DNA from: Papaver somniferum
Taxonomy: Eukaryota > Streptophyta > Magnoliopsida > Ranunculales > Papaveraceae
Assembly: GCF_003573695.1 (NCBI RefSeq)
Contig: NC_039359.1
Coordinates: 75,158,783 to 75,222,782 of the forward strand
Length of the DNA: 64,000 nt
Reading direction: 5' to 3'
Shown here: positions 22,544-33,310 of the stretch, in pieces
Layout: each line of letters begins with the position of its first letter
How positions within the stretch are numbered: position 1 is the stretch's first letter
Notes under the pieces: generated by a model
What the model was told of the DNA's origin: nothing
The model's database searches: none
Seen by the model: only the letters and a program-made list of their open reading frames with translations
Program-made: the position numbers and the translations under genes

Positions 22544-22599
22544 CTGCCCGAAGCGCTGATTCAATACTTTGAAGATCAACTGCTTGAAGCTGTCCAAAC
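22544..22599 (-). CDS. Short exon of the unrecognised minus-strand gene (copy 2)
   Basis: A 56-nt open exon between an acceptor (GGCCACAG, ending at 22600) and a donor (CAG then GTGCTT at 22543). It encodes FGQLQAVDLQSIESALRAG. Its first 8 codons and the upstream intron match the exon at 17526-17268, so one is a tandem duplicate of the other. It could be an internal exon spliced to the downstream copy, or a relic. No further upstream exons are evident before the WAK promoter at 23019. Confidence 0.4.
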
Positions 22600-22805
22600 C
22601 TGTGGCCAAAAGATGCAAATTCAGGTCAACTCACTAAGAAGTTAACAAACAAAAGTGTGAACCGACACCTGCCCAAGTACAGTTTGAAACACAGCAGAAA
22701 AACCCCTAGCTAGTTAGCAATGTGTAGAATACAAAAAGACGAGTTCGTCAAATCTACTGCACTAACAATGCTCAAGCCAAGACACTTGGATTTCCTATAT
22801 TAAGA

Positions 22806-22853
22806 TAGTTAGCAATGATCAAGGGTATCTGTATCCAAAGTACAGTGATTTCC
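22806..22853. other. Composite templated-filler insertion
   Basis: Absent from the paralogous segment at 17700-17790, where TTAAGAT joins directly to TATCTCATGG. It is built of three patches that have sources nearby: TAGTTAGCAATG (also at 22711-22722, same strand), ATGATCAAGGGTA (inverted, from 21924-21936 at the LTR end), and a 25-bp inverted copy of 22209-22233. Confidence 0.7.
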
Positions 22854-23018
22854 CATCTCATGGAGGGATGCCAGCAAAGATCTGTAGGACACATACCTAA
22901 TTAAGATACATCACGACAAAAAGAAATAGATACTGTTATCTCTTCAGTCTTCTCTCCTCCAATTGTCAAACCCGTACGACTATAAGCCCCTCTTTCCTCT
23001 TTTTCCCGTTATAGTAGT

Positions 23019-23027
23019 ATTATATAC
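23019..23027 (+). promoter_or_regulatory. Candidate TATA box of the WAK-like gene
   Basis: ATTATATAC lies about 200 bp upstream of the start codon and would place transcription start near 23050. No other core promoter candidate is closer to the gene. Confidence 0.4.
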
Positions 23028-23225
23028 ACAAAAATGTCTCTACGTGATCGGATAAACACATGAATAAGTCAATTGGTAAGATGAATAAGTCAACTGCCTC
23101 TCCATTGTCTCCAATAGGTGAGCAAGACAGTTGCACAACCAACAAAGTCAATTGCCTCTCCATTATCTCTATTTTGCTAAGACCAAAAGAAGAACAGAGA
23201 GAAGTACTGCTTCACCGGATTAGTT

Positions 23226-25626
23226 ATGCTTCTACAACTAATTCTCCGTCTGATCTTCTTATGGGTACTAGTGTTCATGTTGCTGTCGGCAATGTCAACA
23301 TCCGCGGCTGCATCATTTTTCCAGTCAAAACCTGGTTGCGAGACCCATTGCGGTAATGTTACCATTCCTTATCCGTTTGGTATAGCTGGCGGCGAAGGGT
23401 GTTCTGCAGATGGAAATGGGTATGGATACAGTATAAGGTGTGATACGTCTTTTTATCCTGCCAAGCCCTTCATTGGCGATGGAAAGTTTGAAGTTATAAG
23501 TATATCAGAGACAGAAATACGAGTGAAAAATAGCCGGGTGGCGGCGGCATGTTACACCAAGAAGGGTGTGCAGATCGATCTTGATCCTTTTTCCCAGGAC
23601 CCAACGGATCGGTTCTCTTTTTTCATAGATAAGACATCATTTACGTTCTCAAATACCAAAAACAGGTTATTTGCTATCGGTTGCGATACTTTAACTTCAT
23701 TCTTTGCCGTGTCCGGCAATGGTACTTTACACGACCCAGGCGTCTGTCTGTCATTATGTAACAGTAGAGATGAAGTAATAGAAGGCTCTTGCGCTGAAGA
23801 AAAGGGTTGTTGCCAGTTAGAATTTCCGAAGGGTATAAATTCTTTATATGCGTCTGTTTCCAGCCTTGACAATCATACAAAAGTCTGGTCCTTTGATCCT
23901 TGTAGTTATGCTTTCATTGCTGAGAAAGATCAGTATTCTTTTCGTGCATCTGATCTTCTTCCCACTACCAATTTCATTGGAGAAAAAAGAAACATACCTT
24001 TTGTTCTTGATTGGGTGATTGGGAATAAGACGTGTGAAGAAGCAAAGGACACTCTATTGTGCCAAAAAAACAGTGTCTGTGTTGAAACTACTGATGTTCC
24101 TGGATATCGTTGCACTTGTGTTGAAGGTTACGAAGGGAATCCTTATCTCAGTCCAGGATGCCAAGCCAAACAGCTCACTACTCCAGGACCTCAAGCAGAC
24201 ACGAACCGTTGTGGACGTGATTGCTTTGCCAAGAAACAAGAATTTCCAATCCTAAAAGCCACTCTTGGTAATTATACTACAACTTTCATTTATATTTAGT
24301 TTTTGAAGCAAAATAAATATCCAACTTAACATGAGACAATTCTGGCATATAATTCAAGGGCTCCTATTCTTACCAAATTTTTTTTACAAACCCACACACA
24401 CACACAATGTATAATGAATTATAACTGTTGCAGGTATTGGCTTAGGAATTTTGTTGCTGATAGTTGGCATTAGTTGCCTATATTTGAGCTTGAGGAAAAG
24501 AAAACAAACCAAACTCAAACAGAAGTTCTATGAGCAAAATGGGGGACTGCTCTTAAATAAAAATGCAACGGCAAGTGGTGGTGATGGTGCTGGTGCTGAA
24601 TTATTGACCAAGATATATACAGCTAAAGAGCTCGAATTAGCAACCAACAACTTTCATAAGAATAGAATACTTGGAGAAGGAGGTTACGGTGTAGTGTACA
24701 AAGGAATTTTACCAGACAATCGAGAAGTCGCTATTAAGAAGTCCAAAGCAGTTGACGAGAGTCAGATTGAGCAATTCATAAATGAGGTTGTTATTCTAAC
24801 ACGGGTAAATCATCGAAATGTGGTAAAGCTCTTAGGATTCTGTCTAGAGTCTAAAGTCCCATTACTCGTTTACGAGTATGTCCCTAATGGGACACTTTTC
24901 CAACATATCCACTGCAAGGGGGAGATATCCCCTATTTTATCCTGGGAAAGTCGTCTGAGGATCGCTACAGAAACTGCGAACGCAATTGCATATTTACACT
25001 ATGCGGTTTCTACATCAGTCATTCATAGAGATATAAAGTCTTCTAACATACTACTAGATGAAAATTTCACCGCAAAAGTATCAGATTTTGGAGCATCGAG
25101 GTTGATCCCTTTGGATAAAACTAGAATAATGACAATAGTTCAAGGGACATTTGGATATCTGGATCCAGAATATTTTCATACCAGTCAATTAACAGAAAAG
25201 AGTGATGTTTACAGTTTCGGCGTTGTACTTATCGAACTCTTGACTGGAGAACAACCCGTCTCTCTTAAAAGATCCGAGGAACAGAGAAATCTGGCCACAT
25301 TCTTCATTATCCAAATGGAAGAGGAAGAGAATATTCTTCAAATTCTGGATGCTCAATTAGTACATGAGGGTAACTTGGAGAAAATGCTTGCAGTTGCAGA
25401 GCTTGCAAAGAGATGTCTTTTCTTGAAGAGTGTAGAACGACCTACCATGAAGCAAGTGGTTGCAGAACTGGAATATTTGAGAAACTTACCAAGCCAAGAA
25501 GAGAAATTGTGGTCAATCCCTTCTACACCGATAGACCTTTATATGCCGGAGAGCTCTGACACCATCTCTGATTTTGGACAACATAGTTTTGCAACCGATA
25601 ATGTAATATCCATTAACACTCCATAA
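23226..25626 (+). CDS. Wall-associated receptor kinase-like protein (two exons, intact)
   Basis: Exons 23226-24267 and 24434-25626 join in phase across a 166-bp GT-AG intron to give 744 residues. Residues 1-29 form a signal peptide. The extracellular part opens with a galacturonan-binding WAK domain ([16 protein letters not shown] from residue 38, then YSIRCD). It ends in one EGF-like module with six cysteines between 270 and 312. A transmembrane helix (about 348-367) precedes RKRK. The Ser/Thr kinase has a P-loop GEGGYG (428-433), Lys449, HRDIKSSN with catalytic Asp547, DFG (565-567) and FGYLDPEYF, so it should be active. WAK proteins bind cell-wall pectin at the plasma membrane and signal in growth and defence. 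The single EGF module fits a WAK-like member. No frameshift or stop is seen. Confidence 0.95.
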
Positions 25627-26012
25627 AGAATGCAAGTGAAGACAACAAGTTGTTTGCGCAAGCGTAATTAAATTTTTTGTAAATGCATAATGGGAGCTCG
25701 ATCTCTACTTTGGTTGTTTGTGCCTTTTTGTTTGAACGATGCTGATTGTAGTAAATTTAATATGATTTAATCTTATATTTCCCGTGTGCAATATAAGATT
25801 CATATTGATTGCAAGTAAATTTAATATTCGGTATAGCATTAGATTTTCACTTTTACATTGCAAGGTTAAACTAGATGCCTGGTACAAGGCCGACACAAAT
25901 ACACCATACTATTTTCAACGCATGCGTGCCATTATACCTTTTAGTAAGTTTTTGCATTAAATTGGTCAAATGTGCAATATCTAGGAATTTTTATATTATT
26001 TGCATTAAATTG
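25627..26012. other. 3' flank of the WAK-like gene
   Basis: AT-rich 3' UTR and intergenic sequence, no further coding signal. The Stowaway element begins after it. Confidence 0.6.
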
Positions 26013-26014
26013 TA

Positions 26015-26340
26015 CTCCCTCCGTTCTTTTTTAATATGCCAGTTTATATAAATAAAAGTTCCAAAAAATAAGTCAGTTTCTTAATTGAAAAAGTTAAATG
26101 TTACTTTAATTTTTTGGGACCATTTTTTTTTGGGACCATTTTTCTTTTAACTTCTTTTGATGACAAGTGTCATGTGGACCACTTTACTTTACTTCTTTTG
26201 TTAACAAGTGTCACGGAGACCATTTTACTTCACTTCTTTTATTGACAAGTGTCATGAGGACCACTTTTAATGATCAGTTCTTTTAATTTTTGTAAATTTG
26301 CTAAAAACAAAATCAGCCTATTAAAAAAAATGGGACGGAG
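26015..26340. mobile_element. Stowaway-type MITE (Tc1/mariner) with a TA duplication
   Basis: The ends are CTCCCTCCGTTC and its complement TGGGACGGAG, flanked by TA at 26013-26014 and 26341-26342. These are hallmarks of Stowaway MITEs. The element is 326 bp, AT-rich and non-coding. Inside, a unit of about 45 bp containing TGACAAGTGTCATG and GGACCA is repeated three times (about 26147-26270). Confidence 0.9.
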
Positions 26341-27965
26341 TAATTTTTTTTAAACATAGGTAATTAAAAGTTTAATGGCTTGCAAACTTGTATCAATAAC
26401 TGAGTATTGGACATTTAAGAGTTACTGACGTACCAAAATTCACATACCAAACCATCCAGCGTCGGTAAAGCCTCCAAAGTTAAATTAACACCGGCTTCCT
26501 CTAGATAGGTATAGGCCTATCGGCTACTGCTTATATATATTGACATGATGAGGTCCATGAGGATATATGCCGCATCTAATATCTTAGACCTTATTTTACT
26601 CCACGTTGCACCTTCACCAAGTGCATGCTTACCAAATGTCAAGGAAACATGGGGGTTACTTTGTGATTTTATACTATACTACCCAATCTTAGTTCTCTTT
26701 TGGTTTTCTAATTCCATCGTTTTTGTCTTTTTTTAGTTCGACCGTCTTCTTAACTTAGTTTTCGAAGATTGATTTCGATTTCCTTCTCAGATTTTTCAAT
26801 TTCTTTAAATCAACTCCTCTTTAAAGGCAGTAAAGAAATTGATTTTTTTTTTTTTTGCGAAAGCAAGGAAGTTGCTGATACTTACTGTGGTTTGATTGCA
26901 AAGAGTACTATACTACTTACTACAAGAAGAGGAGATTCATTAGGTTTGATTTTAGGAAAAGGTTTAAAATGGTGAAGAGAAAAGGCGTGTCATGACTCAG
27001 TTAAGTCACTTGGTAGGTTAACCTAATAGATGGAAATGAGTACTATGGGCTGATGGATCGGGTATGGTTTTAACTGAACCCATTACTTTGTCTTTTACAC
27101 TGGGGATTGACCCGAAAATCTCTGTTAATTTTCTGCGTACTCTGTTTTTTTGCTTTTGTTTTCCAGATTGGAAATTCTTGAATTTAATATGTTTTAGAGG
27201 CCGAATCCTTTAAATTTGTAGATATTCTCTGTTTTATTTTATTGAATATTGGTACAAATTGTTGTATATACTCAGCTTGATCGATCTTGTAAAGAAACTG
27301 AGAACTGAATTTTTCTATTTTGAATGAATGTGATAATGAAATTTATCGATTCCGATCGATTCAGTGGATTAATGGATACACTTTGAACTGGTAATATGTT
27401 TGTTTGATTGTAGTTGAAGGAAATTGATAATCAATTTCATTAATTTTATCAAAAATCATCTTAATTTTATGAAATTATAAAAATTAAAAAGCTGATTTCA
27501 ATTTTTTGGGACATTTGTTGTGACGGACAAAATACAATGAAGTCACGTATAAAGGCCTCCTTAACAGTCGGCCAACTAGTCACCAAATTAGGAAATACAT
27601 GATGAATGGAAATAGCTTCCGTAGAAAAGAATCTTTATAAAAAATTGTATAATAGCCATCATGGTTTCCACCACATTTACTGAAATACAACAAAAGATTT
27701 CTGGAAACTAGCAGTTTGAGCTAAACGAGAATACATCAGGAGGAGGGAGTGAAGATTGAGTTGAGAAATTACGATGTTTATTAGCATTACTGCTGGTTAG
27801 TTGTTGTTGCTGTGATAATGGTAGTGCGATAGTGATGGTCTACACCGAATTACATCACTCGCGCATACATTTAACCAAGGCCTACGTCAAATTCACATGA
27901 TTAAAAGCCCATGTGCACCTCGTTTTCCCGTCGAACACTGAAATGTCGAAATAATTGTAAGATGG
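26341..27965. other. Intergenic, AT-rich, nothing firm recognised
   Basis: Contains ORFs of 60-70 codons (26545-26736 and 26769-26975) with no domain or coding character and several homopolymer runs. No terminal repeats identified. Confidence 0.5.
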
Positions 27966-28703
27966 GAATAAGTCCATTGTCTCTCCGTTGCCTCTTAGTA
28001 TAACCAGTGAATTGCCTCTCCATTATCAATCTCGGTAAGACCTAAACAACAACAAATATAAAAATAAATAAACTAGATGACGGCTTCAGCAGTGCTTGGA
28101 CGATCAAAATAGGGGGCTTGTTTTTTGTGACGCAACTGTAACAGCTTTTGTAACAGTAATATTAACATTTATAAGCGTTATAACTGCTTAACACTTGTAT
28201 TTAACAATTTTATAACATATTTTGTAACATTTCTGTAACAGTTTTAGATCGGATGGCTGAATTTTTTTGGCAATCAACGATCAAGATAAAAATTAAAAGT
28301 TTAGGTGACGGTTGTTTGACCATTTTCATGCCGTATTAGCTTTCAATTGGGTCGACTTCCACTCGTTTTTATCGCTCCTAACCGTAGTCGGAGGCGATGA
28401 CTCTCCGATTGTTTACCGAATTTCGAGAAAAATCGACAAACACTTATTCAATTAAATCGATTAAAAATGAAAAAAAAAAAGCGTTGCAAGCAATGCATTT
28501 TTAAACACCATAGTGATAGTATAGAAGGGATTCCCTTCGATCGTCCCGAAAATAATAATAATTGGTACTGCTTCACCGGATTAGTTATGTTTCTACAACT
28601 ACTTTTCTTCTCAAGGGTGTTGATGTTGTGGTATGCAATCGCAACATCTGCGGCAGCCATCATTTTTCCTAGAGCTACACAAGAACCACTATTCTTCAAG
28701 TAA
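27966..28703 (+). pseudogene. Truncated duplicate of the WAK-like gene 5' end
   Basis: Two blocks match the WAK-like locus. Positions 27971-28050 match its leader (GAATTGCCTCTCCATTATC). Positions 28565-28703 match the start-codon region (TACTGCTTCACCGGATTAG, then ATG at 28587). The frame from 28587 encodes a 38-residue signal-peptide-like MFLQLLFFSRVLMLWYAIAT segment and stops at 28701, before the pectin-binding domain. About 0.5 kb of unrelated sequence (28051-28560), rich in TGTAACA words, separates the blocks. A broken tandem duplicate is the best reading. Confidence 0.75.
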
Positions 28704-29333
28704 TTTTATGCCATAGTTTCGCATTTGTGAAGTGTTCATCAAATCTGTTCCAGTGGAAGTTTTTTCTTTTATGTAATCCTAAGACTAGATTTCATGGGGC
28801 AAGACAAGCAATATTTATCTGGCAATGCTTAGTTATAAACATTCCTGTGTTCTAGATTTTCATTGTTTCGAGTCTTGTTTTATTGATTTTTGGTGAGTGT
28901 AATTGTTCTTCTGATTCAGCAAGCAAGACTTATTTATTGCATTTCTGAATATAATATTTGCAACACAAAAGAAAAAGGGAAAATAAATGAAACCCAAATG
29001 CAAAAGATGATTAATTGCAACTACATCAGATTTGTATTAGAAATCCCACATTTTCCCTGGTGTGAGGCTACTACTACAAACCCCTCAAAACAAACAAGAA
29101 CATTTTCTTTTTACCCAAAATTAGAGATGGTTCTAGACTTCTAGCACCACTCTCTATCTAAATTACATCAAGGTACACGTCGAATGAATAAATTCTAATG
29201 GGGTTAATGAGTTCTAATCAGTAGGGAAAGTTTAACGAATCAGCTTTATACCAAGACTGAAATTGTCTGATCAGTAATCAATTGAACAAATATCCCAACT
29301 AGATTAGATCATTCACTGTTTCAGTAGTCAAAT
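28704..29333. other. Intergenic, nothing recognised
   Basis: AT-rich sequence with no domain-bearing ORF. It ends in CAAAT (29329-29333), directly before the LTR start of the next element and so a candidate target-site duplication. Confidence 0.5.
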
Positions 29334-30636
29334 TGTTAGAGCACTACCCGGTCGAACTCGCAAGCGTTGTTATCTCAAGCTTGTTTATCAAGTTTAGTTG
29401 TCAAAACTATAAGTCTTGATTTCTAGTCTACTTATAGCTATGCTTCGAATTAGGATAGAAATGTATAGTTGAGCTTCAGACTTCACGGCGTTTATCGATT
29501 GAAGACGAAGAACTATTAAGGGGATCTTGTGGAACTTTCATCAACAAAAGGTATGTGGAGACTTGAACTCATCTATTACTCAAAAGTTTATGTACATTCT
29601 ATCTCCTATTGAGACAAAGTCGTATAGCCATATAGACTTTATTTTATACACATTTGATATTTCGAGCTGAGTTTAACTCGCTTACATATTTCTCGAAATA
29701 TGTATTGGTAAACCTTCTCTTTAACCAAGTTCATCTTTTATTCTTGACGAAAGTCAAAAGATGATCATGTGAAAATCGCCTGGTAACGTCTTACATGATT
29801 TGTGTGAGACAGTCATTTGATGTAGACTCGGAATGTTTCGTACTAATCATTTGATCACTTGAAAATTGCTTTGAAGGTAATAGTTTGTGTGAGACATCTA
29901 TTCTCGTCTTCTAAGAACGTTTCAATGATTATAATGGGAGTTTAGAACAATTAACCATGATTGGATATATCATAGTATGCCTACTTGTATGCTAACTGTT
30001 GCAAGAGTATTCCAAGTCCGGGAATTTAGTATGAATACCCGTATACGTGCTGATTCAACGGTTGAAGTCCGGGAACTATAGTATGCATACCCGTATGCGT
30101 ACTGATTTCAATTGAGTTCGGTCATGAACGACAGTATGCGTACTTGTTTGCATACTGGCGAACAAGACCAGGTCTGGGAACTTAGGTATGCGTACCCGTT
30201 TGCATACTTGAGTGGGTTAAGTTCTAAAATCGGTTTACTTGTGAGCAACTACATTTATATAATATAAGGAATGCAATCTTTGCAACCGTAGATATAATGT
30301 TCATGAATTGATTTGAGTGAATAAAAAACGATCTTGCTTCAATTGTGTCTTGTACACTTCTATGAGAATATAAACAATTGAATAACTCTATAACTAGTTT
30401 CATTTGAGTCATTTGAACTATTTGTGAATAAGATGAACAAGCTTGATATGAAAGTGTTCATATGGCTAACTTCAGTTAACTATTGTTGAGCCAACTAAGT
30501 GTACACGTTTAGGTACGGTTACCAATATCTAAATACAGGTACATTTCATTTGTGTGTAACAAGCTAAGACAATCTAACGGTTGAAAGTTATTAGCTTGAA
30601 TCTAATCAGGTTTCATCTAACGGTGATATTGAATGC
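29334..30636 (+). mobile_element. LTR A, 3' truncated and fused to gag
   Basis: Follows LTR C from its start to TATTGAATGC, then jumps directly into gag coding sequence (CGAGATTCTCGCT). The junction shares TGC with both parents. The TATA region, LTR end, primer-binding site and first part of gag are gone, so copy A cannot be expressed from its own promoter. Confidence 0.8.
29975..30215. repeat. Variable tandem-repeat island in LTR A (GTATGCATAC type)
   Basis: Four to five units combine GTATGCATACCCGTATGCGT with GAAGTCCGGGAACT. Equivalent islands are at about 34610-34850 (LTR B) and 54440-54680 (LTR C). Confidence 0.75.
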
Positions 30637-31935
30637 CGAGATTCTCGCTGCAAAGAAAAATTTTGACGGATTAAATGCTAGCATCCATGCCATTACCCCA
30701 GATCTTCAGCACCATGTGACTACGTGCACTAAGTCTAAAGAAGCCTAGGATATTTTAGAAACTGTATTCGAAGGAAATTCCTCTAAGAAAGAAGTTAGGC
30801 TTCAAAATCTAAATTCTGATTGGGAAAACCTTTGTATGGCTGATGAAGATTCATTTGATGAGTTTAATCACACAGTTTCTGAAATAGTTAATGCATCTTA
30901 TGCATTGGGTAAGACTATTCCTGAAAAGGACATTGTGATGAAAATTCTCAGATCGTTGCCAGCCAAATACGATTCTAAGAAGCATGCCATCGTTGAAGGA
31001 AATAACCTTAATACTTTATCCAAAAATATTCTTGTTGGGAAGTAAAAGATCTTTGATCATGAACATACATCCAAATCTGGGAAGGATATTTCTTTCAAAG
31101 TAGAAAAGAACACTAAATTGCTTGACAAAAGTAAAAGTATTGGCAACTCTGTTGTTGATCCTATTGAGACTGATTCATCAGATGAAGATCTTGACAACTC
31201 AGTTTCACTGATCACAATACAGTTTAGAGATCTTCTTTTGAAGATAAGTAAACGGTTCATCGGAGATAAACCCAGGTCATCAGTCAAACCTCATGACCGT
31301 CCTACTCCTAAAAACAGGGACACTGTTGATACTGATAATGAGCGTATGCCACAATGCTTCAAGTGTAAAGGTTTTGGTCATTTTTCTAATGAGTGTCCAA
31401 ATCGTAAAAAATACACTGGGAACAAATGTCTTGCTGCAAAATATTGATTTTGATAATTGTAGCAATACGTACTTCAATCTTGATATTCTTCCTGGAGTAA
31501 CTTCGTCAACCACTATGGAGAATAAAATGGATTTTCCCCTGTCTACTGAAAATTCTAATTCACATGTTTCAGGTACCTCAATTTGTTTAGCAGCATGCTC
31601 AGCTATGATGTCTGAACCGTCTTCCACATTGACATGTTCTATTATACTTTTAAGAGTCATGAACTCTCTAAGTGTTACAAGTACAAACATAAAATAAGAT
31701 ATGTCAATAAAATTCAACGGAGAGTAAATCGATAGCAAACAAGCTCAAACTTGTTCAGAAGTCTAATTCATTTGAGGTAAGTAAACTCAATTCTTCTCCG
31801 AAAAAGTTAATTTCTAAAGAATTGATTAGACCTCTCCGGAAAACAACAAGGTCTAAACATTCTGTGAAAAAGGGTAATAGGAATTCCATACAAGAATTAA
31901 ATGGACATATTATTGTTCACCGGCCCCAACACAGC
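30637..31935 (+). pseudogene. gag: gag relic of copy A (Sirevirus-like)
   Basis: The frame reads DGLNASIHAITPDLQHHVTT, an in-frame TAG (30746-30748), then NSDWENLCMADEDSFDEF, KDIVMKILRSLPAKYD (the UBN2-type gag region) and, after another stop near 31042, a CCHC zinc knuckle CFKCKGFGHFSNEC (about 31354-31395). A deletion of about 84 bp near 31438 removes LDEM...SVALLGE. A second knuckle-like KGHELSKCYKYKHK is in a shifted frame near 31650. Gag packages element RNA in cytoplasmic particles; this copy is dead. Confidence 0.85.
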
Positions 31936-32301
31936 TTGGTCGTGTTGAAAGTGCATCTTGTCTGATGTGCATGATCAAAGAGACAAGAGTTGAGCACAAA
32001 TCAGGCCTTAAGAAAAGAAAATTCTTTTGTTTTATTTTATTTTGTTTTTTCGGAATTATGTTGATCTTTTTATATCATAAATTGGTATTGAAAAGGATTT
32101 TCCCTTTTGATTATTGAAAGAGGGTTAATTTCGATAATTCAGCCTTCTCTAGGGATGTGAATTGGTCGTACGCGAATCATTTAACTTGTATAAAGGTTTC
32201 GTAACCCTACATTCCTTTTTCATTCCCTGAAAAACTCTTTTTATCACAAGATTGCTTGTTGAGCTTTAATTGTGTATTTTCTTTCACAGTTCCATACTTG
32301 T

Positions 32302-32685
32302 ATGGAGACTCCAAGCATCATGTCTTCTGATAGAAAAGATGTTAATATGATTGTTAAGACATCAATCATGAAGGAAAAAGATAAGTCTCCTCCCTATACA
32401 ACTTTGAAAATAAAAAGGATGAATATGAAGAAACTAAGGGCTATCCCCTCTAATCTTCAGAAGTTTTCTGGTGTTCTTGAAGAGTTGAAGGAAACAAGGA
32501 AGGAGATTCAACAAATAAAGGACATTGTTTTAAGGACTCTTGAAATTCAGAAGACCCTGGTTTGGCATCATTCGAGAAGGTTTGTTGAAATTGACTCCTT
32601 TCTTCATGAACCTTATGTTCCTATGACTGTTGACGACAAGGAGTTCGGGGACGATAAAGAATTTTTCAGAGGTATTAATGTCTAG
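32302..32685 (+). CDS. Small conserved ORF between gag and the 3' LTR (copy A)
   Basis: 127 codons from ATG 32302 (METPSIMSSDRKDVNMIVK) to TAG at 32683-32685. A Lys-rich N-terminal half (KRMNMKKLRAIPSNL) leads to a predicted coiled-coil helix (LEELKETRKEIQQIKDIVLR) and a conserved end (VEIDSFLHEPYVPMTVDD). The same frame exists at 62648-62983 and, with stops, at 52212-52541. It sits where some Sireviruses carry an env-like ORF, but no membrane segment is visible. I assign no function. Confidence 0.6.
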   Translation: METPSIMSSDRKDVNMIVKTSIMKEKDKSPPYTTLKIKRMNMKKLRAIPSNLQKFSGVLEELKETRKEIQQIKDIVLRTLEIQKTLVWHHSRRFVEIDSFLHEPYVPMTVDDKEFGDDKEFFRGINV

Positions 32686-33310
32686 GAAACTTCTTATGCG
32701 AATTTATTATTGTGTTTTAAGAAGGATAACTAGGTTTTGGAATAGCCTATATTATGATTACACATTGCTATTGCCAACAATTTTCATCTTGCAATGTTTT
32801 TATATTTATTTATTTAAATTCGATCTAAAGTTTATTGGGAAGATGATTTTGCAGTATTAATCTTTATTGATTTTATATATTTGCAAATAATGTTATGGTA
32901 TATGTGTGTTTACGTCTGTGAACTATGATTGTCCCATACATGTCAAAAGTTAAGTCTACTATGTCATTATGCAAGTATCGATGGAAAATAGAATGAACTT
33001 TTGATGCCAAAGATTAAGTCTATGGTATTATTATGCAAATATTGAAGAAAAATAGAATGAATTTTTGAATATTCCGCAGTATTGATCTTCCCCTGATCCA
33101 CTTCTATGTGAAAGTATTGTACGGCTCCGTAAGTTCTCTTATGTTGAGCATTTATGATTAAATTAATCACTGAGGTTCCTTTGTGGTTAATTTAATTGAG
33201 TTTTCTGGATACAATTTCATGTCTCATGTGATTTGTTAATGTCCAAAGAAATCCTTATTTTCTTGTAAAAGTAAGGTGGCTCTTGTTGTTCTTTCGGGAA
33301 TGACATTTTA

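Noticed and set aside
23552..23872. Minus-strand ORFs under the WAK gene
   Set aside because: Shadows of the intact kinase coding sequence.
29980..30215. CRISPR-like regular repeats in the LTR
   Set aside because: Units are contiguous and degenerate, with no unique spacers, in a plant retrotransposon LTR.
31280..31738. 152-codon minus-strand ORF within gag, similar at 51310-51627 and 61735-62061
   Set aside because: It recurs only because the gag sequence underneath recurs; the plus strand carries the zinc knuckle.
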